Assembly: GCF_013409425.1 (NCBI RefSeq)
Contig: NZ_JACCAC010000001.1
Span: forward strand, 558,001 to 622,000
DNA from: Nocardioides perillae
Lineage (GTDB): Bacteria > Actinomycetota > Actinomycetes > Propionibacteriales > Nocardioidaceae
Direction of reading: 5' to 3'
DNA: 64,000 nt
Shown: piece by piece, positions 7,549-15,439 of the stretch
How positions within the stretch are numbered: position 1 is the first letter of the stretch
How the letters are laid out: the number at the start of each line of letters is the position of its first letter
The notes under the pieces: generated by a model
Seen by the model: only the letters and a program-made list of their open reading frames with translations
Database searches by the model: none
What the model was told of the DNA's origin: nothing
Made by a program: the position numbers and the translations under genes

Positions 7549-8396
7549 GCGCGGCAGCGGCGGCGCCGCGGCACCTGGCGCCGCCGAGCACGCGCCCGCC
7601 CGTCCTCGCCGGTCTCGTCACCGCCTCCCACCCCGGACCCGCGGTCGCGGTGACCACCGTCGTGGCGCTGCTCGCCTGGTCGGCCGGGGTCACCCCCGCC
7701 CGGGGCGCGGCGCTGGTCGGCGCGGTCCTGGCCGGACAGCTGGTGATCGGCTGGGTCAACGACCTCGTCGACGTCGAGCGCGACCGCGCCGTGGGCCGCA
7801 CCGACAAGCCGGTGGCGGCCGGCACCGTGCCGGTCGGGCTGGTGCGCGCCTGCGCGGCCGTCGCGCTCGTCGCCTGCGTCGTGCTCTCGCTCGCCACCGG
7901 GTGGCGCTCGGGCCTGGTGCACCTCGGGCTCGGGGTCGCCTCCGGGCTCGCCTACGACCTCGGCGTGAAGGCCACCGCCCTCTCGCCCCTGCCCTACGCC
8001 GTCGCCTTCGGCTCGCTGCCCGTCTTCACCGCCCTCGCCGCCACCGACGCCGCGCTGCCCCCGTGGTGGGTCGTGCTCGCCGGCGCCTGCGTGGGCGTCG
8101 GGGCGCACGCGCTCGACGCGCTGCCCGACCTCGCGCTCGACCTGCGCACCGGTGTGCGGGGGCTGCCGCACCGCCTGGGCGCCCGCGGCTCCCGGGTGGC
8201 CGCCGCCCTGCTGCTCGGGGCGGCCTCGCTGCTCGCCGCCCTCGGCCCGTCCGGCCCCCCGCACCCCGCCGCCGCGGCCGTGCTCGTCGCGGTCGCCGGG
8301 TGCGTCGTCGTGGCGCTGGTGGGGCGCGGCCGCGCGCCGTTCGCCGCGGCCGTCGGGATCGCGCTGCTCGACGTTTCCCTGCTGGTGGCCGCCTGA
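7545..8396 (+). CDS. UbiA-family prenyltransferase-like membrane protein
   Basis: A 283-residue integral membrane protein with about seven or eight hydrophobic segments. The first Asp-rich motif, NDLVDVERDRAVGRTDKP (residues 72-89), is the classic UbiA NDxxDxxxD signature. The second cytoplasmic loop carries DALPDLALDLRTGVRGLP. UbiA enzymes move a prenyl chain from a diphosphate to an aromatic or other acceptor at the membrane. The GTG start overlaps the epimerase stop, and the stop overlaps the next ATG (TGATG). Immediate linkage to a FAD reductase and a type III polyketide synthase suggests prenylation of the polyketide or of a quinone-like product. Confidence 0.85.
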   Translation: MSAAAAAPRHLAPPSTRPPVLAGLVTASHPGPAVAVTTVVALLAWSAGVTPARGAALVGAVLAGQLVIGWVNDLVDVERDRAVGRTDKPVAAGTVPVGLVRACAAVALVACVVLSLATGWRSGLVHLGLGVASGLAYDLGVKATALSPLPYAVAFGSLPVFTALAATDAALPPWWVVLAGACVGVGAHALDALPDLALDLRTGVRGLPHRLGARGSRVAAALLLGAASLLAALGPSGPPHPAAAAVLVAVAGCVVVALVGRGRAPFAAAVGIALLDVSLLVAA

Positions 8397-9574
8397 TGCC
8401 GACCTGGGACCTGCTCGTCGTCGGCGCCGGCCCGGCCGGCGCCGCCACGGCGCTCGGGGCGCTGCACGAGGACCCGACCCTGCGCGTGGCGCTGGTCGAC
8501 CGCGCCGACTTCCCCCGTGACAAGGCGTGCGGCGACGCCCTCGCCCCGCACGTGCTCGACGTGCTCGCCGAGGTCGGGGTCACCGCGTTGCTCGACGACG
8601 TCGCCCCTGTCCCGCGGCTGCGGGTGAGCCGCGGCGACCGCACGGTCGACCGGCCCGCGGCCCGCCCGTCGTACGTCGTGCCCCGGCGCGTGCTCGACGA
8701 CCGCCTGGTCGAGGCGGCGCAGGGTGCCGGGGCGACGCTGCTCCGACACCGGGTGCGCGAGGTGCGCCCGGGGCCCGAGGGGGTCGTCGTCGACGGCCTG
8801 CTGGACGCGGCGGTCGTGGTCGGCGCCGACGGCGCGGGGTCGGTGGTGCGCCGCGGGCTCGGCCTCGGGCGCGGGTCGACGGGGCTGGCGCTGCGCGGCT
8901 ACGCACCCACACCGGCCGGGCGGCGAGGCGCCCAGGTGATCGTCTTCGGCACCGGGCCGCAGCCGGCGTACGCCTGGTCCTTCGACCGCGGCGACGGCCT
9001 CGCCAACGTGGGCTACGGCGAGGTGCTCGGCGCTGCGCCCGCGCCCGGCCGCGCGGGCATGCTCGAGCGGCTCGAGGAGCTGCTGCCGGGCGCCACCGAC
9101 GGGGCGGGCGACTGGCGCGGGGCCCACCTGCCGCTGTCGGGGCCGCGGTGGCGCGGGCCGCGCGGGCGGGTGCTGCTGGTCGGCGACGCCGCCCACCTCG
9201 TCAACCCCATCACGGGGGAGGGCCTCTACTACGCCGCGGCGACCGGGGTGGCGGCCGGGCGCGCCGCCGCGGACGCGATCGCGGCGGGCGATCCCGCGAG
9301 CGCGGGGCTGCGCCACGACCGGGCCGTCCGGCGCCACCTCGCCGGCCACCTGCGCCACACGGCGGCCACCGCGGCGCTCGCCCGCAGCGGCGCGGTGCTC
9401 GACGCCGGCCTGCGCGCCTGCGCCCGCGACCAGCGGGTGGTGGACGACCTCGCCGAGCTCGGCCTCGCCCGCGGCCGCGTCACCCCCGTCCTGGCCCGGG
9501 GGCTGGCCCGCGGCCTCGTGGGCGGCGTGCTCGGCGGGCTACGGCCCGGCGCGCTGGTGCCGCGCGGTGCCTGA
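8396..9574 (+). CDS. FAD-dependent oxidoreductase, geranylgeranyl reductase/monooxygenase type
   Basis: A 392-residue group A flavoprotein. It has the FAD-binding motif LLVVGAGPAGAATAL (residues 6-20), the DRADFPRDKACGDALAPHV stretch seen in geranylgeranyl reductases, the VVGADGAGSVVRR motif, and the C-terminal GRVLLVGDAAHLVNPITGEG (flavin contact). Relatives reduce prenyl double bonds or hydroxylate aromatic rings. It sits between the UbiA-like gene (stop/start overlap) and the polyketide synthase. A prenyl-chain reductase or aromatic hydroxylase acting on the cluster product is plausible; which one cannot be told from sequence. Confidence 0.85.
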   Translation: MPTWDLLVVGAGPAGAATALGALHEDPTLRVALVDRADFPRDKACGDALAPHVLDVLAEVGVTALLDDVAPVPRLRVSRGDRTVDRPAARPSYVVPRRVLDDRLVEAAQGAGATLLRHRVREVRPGPEGVVVDGLLDAAVVVGADGAGSVVRRGLGLGRGSTGLALRGYAPTPAGRRGAQVIVFGTGPQPAYAWSFDRGDGLANVGYGEVLGAAPAPGRAGMLERLEELLPGATDGAGDWRGAHLPLSGPRWRGPRGRVLLVGDAAHLVNPITGEGLYYAAATGVAAGRAAADAIAAGDPASAGLRHDRAVRRHLAGHLRHTAATAALARSGAVLDAGLRACARDQRVVDDLAELGLARGRVTPVLARGLARGLVGGVLGGLRPGALVPRGA

Positions 9575-9627
9575 CCCCCTTCGACCGGCCCCCTGACCCT
9601 GCCCGACCACCACCCGAGGAGACCGCC

Positions 9628-10755
9628 GTGCAGATCCTGAGCGTCCGCGGAGCCCTGCCCGACCACCGCCACCGCCAGGAGGACGTCACCCGCGTCTTCG
9701 CCGAGCAGATGCTGCAGGGTCAGGTCGACCGGCGCGTCGTCGAGCGCTTCCACCGCAACGCGGGCGTCGAGACGCGGCACACGGCGCTGCCGCTCGAGCG
9801 CTACGCCGAGCTGCGCGACTTCGGGGAGTCCAACGACGCCTTCGTCGAGCACGGCACGCTGCTCGGCGCGCGGGCCGTGGTCGACGCGCTCAAGGCCGTC
9901 GACCTCACGCCCGCCGACGTCGACGTCGTCGTGTGCGCGACGGTCACCGGGCTGGCGGTGCCCACGCTCGACGCGCGGATCGCCCAGCTCACCGGGATGC
10001 GGGACGACGTGGTGCGGGTGCCGCTGGTCGGCCTCGGCTGCGTCGCGGGGGCGGCGGGGGTCGCACGGCTGCTCGACCACCTCGTCGGTCACCCCGACGC
10101 GGTCGCCGTGCTGATCTGCGTGGAGCTCTGCTCGCTGACGCTGCAGCGCGACGACACCTCGGTCGCCAACCTGGTGGCGAGTGGCCTCTTCGGCGACGGA
10201 GCGGCGGCGGTCGTCGCGGCGGGTGAGCGACGCGCGGCGCAGGTCGCCGCGGCCCCGACCCCGCAGCCCGAGGTGCTCGCCGCGCGCAGCCGGCTCTACC
10301 CCGACTCCGAGCGCACGATGGGCTGGGACGTCGGCGCCGGCGGCCTCAAGATCGTGCTCGACGCCGGCGTGCCCGAGGTCGTGCGCCGCTACGTGGGCGA
10401 CGACGTCCGCCGCTTCCTCGCCGACCACGGCCTCACCTCCGACGACGTCGGGTGGTACGTCGCGCACCCCGGCGGCCCCAAGGTGCTCGAGGCCCTGCAG
10501 GACGCGCTCGGGGTCGACCGCGAGGCGCTCGGTGTCACCTGGGACTCACTGCGCGACGTCGGCAACCTGTCGTCGGCCTCGGTGCTCCACGTGCTCGCCG
10601 ACACCCTGGCCACGCGCCCGCCTGCGCCCGGCTCCTACGGGCTGATGCTGGCCATGGGGCCCGGCTTCTGCTCGGAGCTGGTGCTGCTGCAGGCGCCGGG
10701 TGCGGGGTCCGGTGCGGGGTCCGGTGCGGGGTCCGGCGCGGGGGAGGTCGCGTGA
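9628..10755 (+). CDS. Type III polyketide synthase (chalcone/stilbene synthase-like)
   Basis: A 375-residue thiolase-fold condensing enzyme. The catalytic Cys138 lies in VGLGCVAGAAG, His280 in WYVAHPGGPKV and Asn313 in VGNLSSASVL, matching the Cys-His-Asn triad spacing of type III PKSs. These enzymes extend an acyl-CoA starter with malonyl-CoA and cyclise the chain to alkylpyrones, resorcinols or quinones. The GTG at 9628 follows GAGGAGACC. The last 15 residues are a GAGS repeat encoded by a 12-bp tandem repeat. The next methyltransferase overlaps by GTGA. The order PKS, methyltransferase, FAD enzyme matches the srsABC phenolic-lipid operon of Streptomyces. Confidence 0.93.
   Translation: MQILSVRGALPDHRHRQEDVTRVFAEQMLQGQVDRRVVERFHRNAGVETRHTALPLERYAELRDFGESNDAFVEHGTLLGARAVVDALKAVDLTPADVDVVVCATVTGLAVPTLDARIAQLTGMRDDVVRVPLVGLGCVAGAAGVARLLDHLVGHPDAVAVLICVELCSLTLQRDDTSVANLVASGLFGDGAAAVVAAGERRAAQVAAAPTPQPEVLAARSRLYPDSERTMGWDVGAGGLKIVLDAGVPEVVRRYVGDDVRRFLADHGLTSDDVGWYVAHPGGPKVLEALQDALGVDREALGVTWDSLRDVGNLSSASVLHVLADTLATRPPAPGSYGLMLAMGPGFCSELVLLQAPGAGSGAGSGAGSGAGEVA
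10699..10740 (+). repeat. 12-bp tandem repeat inside the polyketide synthase 3' end
   Basis: Three full copies of GGTGCGGGGTCC plus half a copy encode the Gly-Ala-Gly-Ser tail of the type III polyketide synthase. The unit is a multiple of three, so copy-number changes would keep the frame. Confidence 0.9.
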
Positions 10756-11432
10756 GCAGCGAGGTCCTCTTCACGCTGCTGGTGGTGCTCGTCGGGCTGC
10801 AGCGGCTCGCCGAGGTGGTGCTGTCGCAGCGCAACACCGCGTGGCTGCTCGCGCGCGGGGGCGTCGAGACCGGGCAGCGGCACTACCCGGCCATGGTCGC
10901 GCTCCACACCGCCTTCCTGGTCGGCGTGCTGGTCGAGGTCTGGGTGCGCCGACCCGACCCGCTCGCCGCGCTGACGGTGGCCGCGCTCGTGGCCCTCGTC
11001 GTCGGTCAGGTGGTGCGGTGGTGGTGCGTCGCCGCGCTCGGGCGGCGCTGGGTGACCCGCGTCGTCGTGCTGCCGGGCGTCCCGCGCGTGCGCTCGGGGC
11101 CCTACCGCTGGCTCGCGCACCCCAACTACGCGGTCGTCGTGCTCGAGGGCCTGGCCCTGCCGCTGGTGCACAGCGCGTGGTGGACCGCGCTCCTCTTCAC
11201 CCTCGCCAACGCGGTCTTCCTCACCGTCCGCATCGGCGCCGAGTCGCGCGCGCTGGCCGTCGCGGACCGGGCCTCGCCCGCTCCCGCGTCCTCGGCCGAC
11301 GCCGTGGAGTCGGGCGGCACCGTCGAGTCGGGCGGCACCGTCGAGTCGGCCGCAATTGTGGGGGAGAGCGCGGTCATCACCGGGTTGCACAGTCGAGGTC
11401 GGCGCAATTGTGCGGAAGAGGTCGCCCGGTGA
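10752..11432 (+). CDS. Isoprenylcysteine carboxyl methyltransferase (ICMT)-like membrane methyltransferase
   Basis: A 226-residue membrane protein of the ICMT/alkylpyrone methyltransferase family. There are hydrophobic segments around residues 3-20, 46-62 and 70-90, and the SAM-binding/catalytic region RSGPYRWLAHPNYAVVVLEG followed by NAVFLTVRIGAESRAL. Homologues beside type III PKSs (SrsB type) O-methylate phenolic lipids. Its GTG overlaps the PKS stop. The final 45 residues (GGTVES repeats, then a low-complexity tail) are encoded by an 18-bp tandem repeat and by an intergenic-type palindromic element, so the original stop may have been lost. The stop overlaps the next GTG. Confidence 0.85.
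   Translation: MSSEVLFTLLVVLVGLQRLAEVVLSQRNTAWLLARGGVETGQRHYPAMVALHTAFLVGVLVEVWVRRPDPLAALTVAALVALVVGQVVRWWCVAALGRRWVTRVVVLPGVPRVRSGPYRWLAHPNYAVVVLEGLALPLVHSAWWTALLFTLANAVFLTVRIGAESRALAVADRASPAPASSADAVESGGTVESGGTVESAAIVGESAVITGLHSRGRRNCAEEVAR
11303..11355 (+). repeat. 18-bp tandem repeat in the methyltransferase tail
   Basis: The unit CGTCGAGTCGGGCGGCAC and close variants occur about 2.9 times and encode ESGGTV. The last copy runs directly into the palindromic element that starts at 11351. Confidence 0.85.
11351..11413 (-). repeat. CAATTG-ended ~62-bp palindromic repeat, copy A (inside a gene)
   Basis: The element begins CGCAATTGTG and ends GCGCAATTGTGC. Read on the minus strand, it contains GACTGTGCAACCCGG and ACCGCG, lining up with CACTGTGGAACCCGCGGGT of copy B1 (17531) and copy C (45840). 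It lies in frame within the 3' end of the ICMT-like gene. Confidence 0.7.
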
Positions 11433-12466
11433 GGGACCTGCTGGTGGTCGGCGGCGGCCCCGCCGGCCTCGCGACCGCGCTGCACGCCGCGCGGGCGGGG
11501 CTCGACACCGAGGTGTGGGAGCCGCGCCTGGGCACACCGGGCGGGGTCGACAAGGCCTGCGGCGAGGGCCTGATGCCCGGCGCGCTCACGGGCCTGCTCG
11601 AGCTCGGCGTCGACCCGCCCGGCCACGACTTCGACGGCATCCGCTACCTGCGCGGGTCGACCACCGCGGAGGCCTGCTTCGCGGGCGCGCCGGGCCGCGG
11701 GATCCGGCGCACCGTCCTGCACGACGCACTCCTCACCGCCGCCCAGGACGCCGGCGTGCGGCTCGTCGGGCGGGCCGCACACGAGGTGCACCAGGACGAC
11801 GAGGGCGTGGTCGTCGACGGCGAGCGGGTGCGCCACCTGGTCGCCGCCGACGGCCTGCACTCACCCGTACGCCGTGCCCTGGGGCTCGACGCGCCCGCGC
11901 GTGGCCGCGCGCGCTACGGGCTGCGCCGCCACCTCGCGGTCGCCCCGTGGACCACCAAGGTCGAGGTGCACTGGGCGCCCTCGGTCGAGGCCTACGTGAC
12001 GCCGGTGGCCGCGGACGTCGTCGGCGTGGCCGTGCTCGCCTCGCGCAAGGGGTCGTTCGAGGACCACCTCGCCGAGCTGCCGGCGCTGCGCGAGCGGGTG
12101 CTGGCCGCGCCGCCGGCCAGCACGGTGCGGGGGGCGGGACCGCTGCGGCAGGGCGCGCGGCGCCGCGCCGCCGGCCGGGTGCTGCTCGTGGGCGACGCCT
12201 CGGGCTACGTCGACGCCCTCACCGGCGAGGGCCTGGCCCTGGGTCTGGCGCAGGCGGGCGCCGCGGTCCGCGCGATCGCCGGCGGCGAGCCCGAGCGCTA
12301 CGACCGCGACTGGCACCGGCTGACCCGTCGCTACCGCTGGCTGACCGCGGCGCTGCTCGCCGGCACCCGCCCGCGCCCGCTGCGGCACGCGCTGGTGCCC
12401 GTGGCCCGGGCGCTGCCGCCCGTCTTCGGCGGCGCCGTCAGGTCGATGGCGCGGCCGGTGGGGTGA
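11429..12466 (+). CDS. FAD-dependent monooxygenase/reductase (SrsC-like)
   Basis: A 345-residue flavoprotein. The FAD motif LLVVGGGPAGLATAL is at residues 4-18, then GGVDKACGEGLMPGA, LVAADGLHSPVRRALG and GRVLLVGDASGYVDALTGEG. It belongs to the same broad family as the gene at 8396 but is clearly diverged. Relatives hydroxylate phenolic lipids to quinols or act as prenyl reductases. The GTG at 11429 overlaps the methyltransferase stop (GTGA), closing a six-gene operon. It is probably the last tailoring step of the polyketide. The substrate is inferred from position only. Confidence 0.85.
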   Translation: MRDLLVVGGGPAGLATALHAARAGLDTEVWEPRLGTPGGVDKACGEGLMPGALTGLLELGVDPPGHDFDGIRYLRGSTTAEACFAGAPGRGIRRTVLHDALLTAAQDAGVRLVGRAAHEVHQDDEGVVVDGERVRHLVAADGLHSPVRRALGLDAPARGRARYGLRRHLAVAPWTTKVEVHWAPSVEAYVTPVAADVVGVAVLASRKGSFEDHLAELPALRERVLAAPPASTVRGAGPLRQGARRRAAGRVLLVGDASGYVDALTGEGLALGLAQAGAAVRAIAGGEPERYDRDWHRLTRRYRWLTAALLAGTRPRPLRHALVPVARALPPVFGGAVRSMARPVG

Positions 12467-12480
12467 GGACGCCCCGCCCG

Positions 12481-13608
12481 TCAGCGGTTGAACAGCGAGT
12501 CGAAGTAGCGCACGTAGGCGCCGTGCGTCTGCCCGGCAGCGACCTGGAAGGTCAGCTCGTCGGAGCCGCGGGGCTCCGCGCCCCAGTTCTCCGAGCCGGC
12601 CCACACCCGGGTGCGGATGCGGCCGTCGGCCACCCACTTGGCGGTCATGAACTTGGAGTGCAGGTAGTTGCTGTCGCCGTAGTGGGCGTTGCGCACCGGG
12701 ATGCCGGCGCCACGCAGCGTGTCGAGCACGGCTGCGCCGATGGGCTTGCCCGCCAGCACGAAGACCTTCGCGCCCGCACGCTTCTTCGCGGCCAGCGCCC
12801 GAGCCAGCGCGACGCCGCGCGGGTCACGCCAGGCCGCCATGCCGACCCGCACGACGAGGCCGTTGGTCGGCAGCGACTCGATGCGGCGCAGCACCGGGTC
12901 CGCCATCGAGGGGGAGTTCCACGGCCCGAAGGACAGCGACACCGTGCGCGAGATCCGCGCGACCCGCCACGGGTCGCCGAGGTCGCGGTCGGCGGTCTGG
13001 TCGACGAAGACGTCGACCAGGGTGTCGTAGACCGCGTCGTTGTCGACGAAGACGTAGGCGTCGTTGTACTGGTTCTCCGCAGCACCGACGCTGGCGTTGG
13101 CGGAGGTGATGACGCTGACCCGCCGCACCCCGCTGGTCATCGAGAAGGTCCACGACTTCTGGTGCAGCGTGGTCAGCGTGCCGTCGAAGCGGTCGCTGCC
13201 GCGCGCGGAGTAGTCGACGACCTTCAGGCAGGACCTGCCGGGACTGCAGTCGGAGCCGATCCCGGCGGCCCGCATGTCGCTGACCTCCTCCTCGGCACGG
13301 GACTTGCGCGAGATGAGCAGGCGGACCACGGCGCCGCGACGGTGGGCGGCGATGAGCGCGTCGGCGATGCGCTGCCGGTCGAAGCTCCACGTCACGCCTC
13401 GGATGTAGGAGCCCGAGGGCGTCCCGGCGATGGCGTCGAGCACGAGGCGCTCGATCGTCAGGCTGCCCGGCCGGCTGAAGTGCGGACCCGGCGCCGGCGC
13501 GGTGGCCGCCGTGGCGGTGGTGGTGAGCGGGGCGGGCGAGAGCAGCGAGCCCAGCAGGACGGTGAGGAGGGTCGCGACCAGCGCGAGGACCCGAGACGGT
13601 GTGCGCAC
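12481..13608 (-). CDS. Secreted phospholipase D-like protein with degenerate HKD motifs
   Basis: A 375-residue protein with a signal peptide (RTPSRVLALVATLLTVLLG, then an Ala-rich cleavage region near 34). Two PLD-type halves are visible: LHQKSWTFS with VITSANAS near 150-175, and YLHSKFMTAK with RVWAGSENWG near 315-345. In both the H-x-K pair is kept, but the Asp four residues on is Ser or Lys, so the motifs are HxK without D. The family normally cleaves phosphodiesters; this variant may still bind or act atypically. The GTG at 13608 is chosen because the signal peptide starts there. It is convergent with the polyketide operon and divergent from the GMC gene. Confidence 0.8.
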   Translation of the reverse strand: MRTPSRVLALVATLLTVLLGSLLSPAPLTTTATAATAPAPGPHFSRPGSLTIERLVLDAIAGTPSGSYIRGVTWSFDRQRIADALIAAHRRGAVVRLLISRKSRAEEEVSDMRAAGIGSDCSPGRSCLKVVDYSARGSDRFDGTLTTLHQKSWTFSMTSGVRRVSVITSANASVGAAENQYNDAYVFVDNDAVYDTLVDVFVDQTADRDLGDPWRVARISRTVSLSFGPWNSPSMADPVLRRIESLPTNGLVVRVGMAAWRDPRGVALARALAAKKRAGAKVFVLAGKPIGAAVLDTLRGAGIPVRNAHYGDSNYLHSKFMTAKWVADGRIRTRVWAGSENWGAEPRGSDELTFQVAAGQTHGAYVRYFDSLFNR

Positions 13609-13804
13609 GCGGGGATCGTAGACCAGGCAGGCGACGTCTCCCGCGCGTCGCCGACGGCGCTCGCCCGGGCGCCGCCCGGCCTGCGCGCCGCTGTCCGGTT
13701 TTCTCTGCCCGCTGTCGGCGCGCTGTGGCAACCTCGCCGGGTCCGCACGTGACCCCGACCACACGGCGTACGTCGCGTGGTCGCCGCAGCTGGGAGGCGC
13801 AGCG

Positions 13805-15439
13805 ATGCAGCAGGAGACCTTCGACCACGTGGTGGTCGGCGCGGGCAGCGCCGGCTGCGCGCTGGCGGCGCGGCTGAGCGAGGACCCGGGCGTCCGGGTG
13901 CTGCTGCTCGAGGCCGGCCCGCCCGCCGACGCGCTCGAGATCGACATGCCGGCGGCGTTCCCGGGGCTGTTCAAGACCAAGTGGGACTGGAACTACACGA
14001 CCGAGCCGCAGAAGGGCCTGGCCAACCGCGGGGCCTACTGGCCGCGGATGAAGGCGCTCGGCGGCTGCTCGTCGATGAACGCGATGATCTACATCCGGGG
14101 CAACCGCGCCGACTTCGACGGCTGGCAGCGCGACTTCGGGGCGGTCGGCTGGTCCTACGACGACGTCCTGCCCTACTTCCGCCGCAGCGAGGGCAACACC
14201 CGGCTGCGCGACGAGTTCCACGGCACCGACGGGCCGCTGCACGTCGAGGACCGCTCCTACACCCACGAGCTGGTGACGGCCTGGATCGACTCTGCGGTCG
14301 AGCAGGGCCAGCCGCGCAACGACGACTTCAACGGCGCCAGCCAGCTCGGCGCCGGCACCTACCAGGTGACCTGCAAGAAGGGGCACCGCTGGTCCGCGGC
14401 CCGCGCCTACCTCGAGCCCGCCGCCGACCGGTCGAACCTCGAGGTCCGCACGCTGTGCCACACCACCCGCGTGCTGGTCGAGGGCGGTCGCGCCGTCGGC
14501 GTCGAGTACCTCCACGCCGGGCAGCGCCACCAGGTGCGCGCGAGCGGCGAGGTGGTGCTCAGCGGTGGGGCGATCAACAGCCCGCAGCTGCTGATGCTCT
14601 CGGGCATCGGTCCGGCCGACCACCTGCGCGAGCACGGCATCGACGTGCAGGTCGACCTGCCGGGGGTGGGCGCCAACCTCCACGACCACCTCGTCGTGCC
14701 GATGCTGTGGCGCACCAAGGGCACCACCGACATCGGCGTCGACCACAACAACCTGCGCCGGCTGGTGCAGTGGCAGGCCACGGGCAAGGGCCCGCTGTCG
14801 TCCAACGTCGGCGAGGGCGGCTCCTTCATCGAGACCCGCTCGGGCCTCGAGGGCCCCGACATCCAGTTCCACGTGGCGGGCGCGGGCTTCTACGACAACG
14901 GCCTGAAGGAGGCGCGCGACCGCCTGCTCACCGTGGGCCCGACCCTCGTCGACGTGGCCAGCCGCGGCAGCGTGCGGCTGCGCGGCGCCGACCCGCGCTG
15001 GAAGGCGCTGGTCGACCCGGCCTACTACGAGGAGCGCGTCGACCTCGAGGTCGTGAAGGCCGGTTGCCGCGCAGCGATCGAGTCCGTGCGCAGCGGCCCG
15101 GTCGCGCGCTTCATCGGCGCTCCTTACCTCCACGCCTCCGACAGCCTCGACGACCTCGCGCTCGAGGAGCACGTCGCGGAGTGGTCGCAGACGCTCTACC
15201 ACCCCGTCGGGACCTGCGCGATGGGCTCGGGCGACGACGCGGTGGTCGACCCTGAGCTGCGCGTGCGCGGCGTCGAGGGACTGCGGGTCGCCGACGCCTC
15301 GGTGATGCCCCGCGTCGTGCGCGGCAACACCAACGCCGCCAGCATCATGATCGGCGAGAAGGCCGCCGACCTCGTCCGGGGCCACGCGCCCCTCAGCCCC
15401 GCGGCGGGAGCCGCGGGCCGGAAGGAGACCGTGCGATGA
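13805..15439 (+). CDS. GMC family alcohol oxidoreductase (choline dehydrogenase-like)
   Basis: A 544-residue FAD flavoprotein. The dinucleotide motif VVGAGSAGCALAARLSE starts at residue 9. GMC signature 1 is around PRMKALGGCSSMNAMIYIRG, and signature 2 (SGGAINSPQLLMLSGIG) is near residue 255. The C-terminal catalytic His/Asn region is YHPVGTCAMG and VVRGNTNAASIMIGEKAAD. The family oxidises alcohols to aldehydes; AlkJ-type members act on alkane-derived long-chain alcohols. The stop overlaps the aldehyde dehydrogenase start (ATGA), so the two enzymes are a consecutive alcohol-to-acid pair. With CYP153 and AlkB loci nearby, fatty alcohol oxidation is a reasonable guess. Confidence 0.92.
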   Translation: MQQETFDHVVVGAGSAGCALAARLSEDPGVRVLLLEAGPPADALEIDMPAAFPGLFKTKWDWNYTTEPQKGLANRGAYWPRMKALGGCSSMNAMIYIRGNRADFDGWQRDFGAVGWSYDDVLPYFRRSEGNTRLRDEFHGTDGPLHVEDRSYTHELVTAWIDSAVEQGQPRNDDFNGASQLGAGTYQVTCKKGHRWSAARAYLEPAADRSNLEVRTLCHTTRVLVEGGRAVGVEYLHAGQRHQVRASGEVVLSGGAINSPQLLMLSGIGPADHLREHGIDVQVDLPGVGANLHDHLVVPMLWRTKGTTDIGVDHNNLRRLVQWQATGKGPLSSNVGEGGSFIETRSGLEGPDIQFHVAGAGFYDNGLKEARDRLLTVGPTLVDVASRGSVRLRGADPRWKALVDPAYYEERVDLEVVKAGCRAAIESVRSGPVARFIGAPYLHASDSLDDLALEEHVAEWSQTLYHPVGTCAMGSGDDAVVDPELRVRGVEGLRVADASVMPRVVRGNTNAASIMIGEKAADLVRGHAPLSPAAGAAGRKETVR

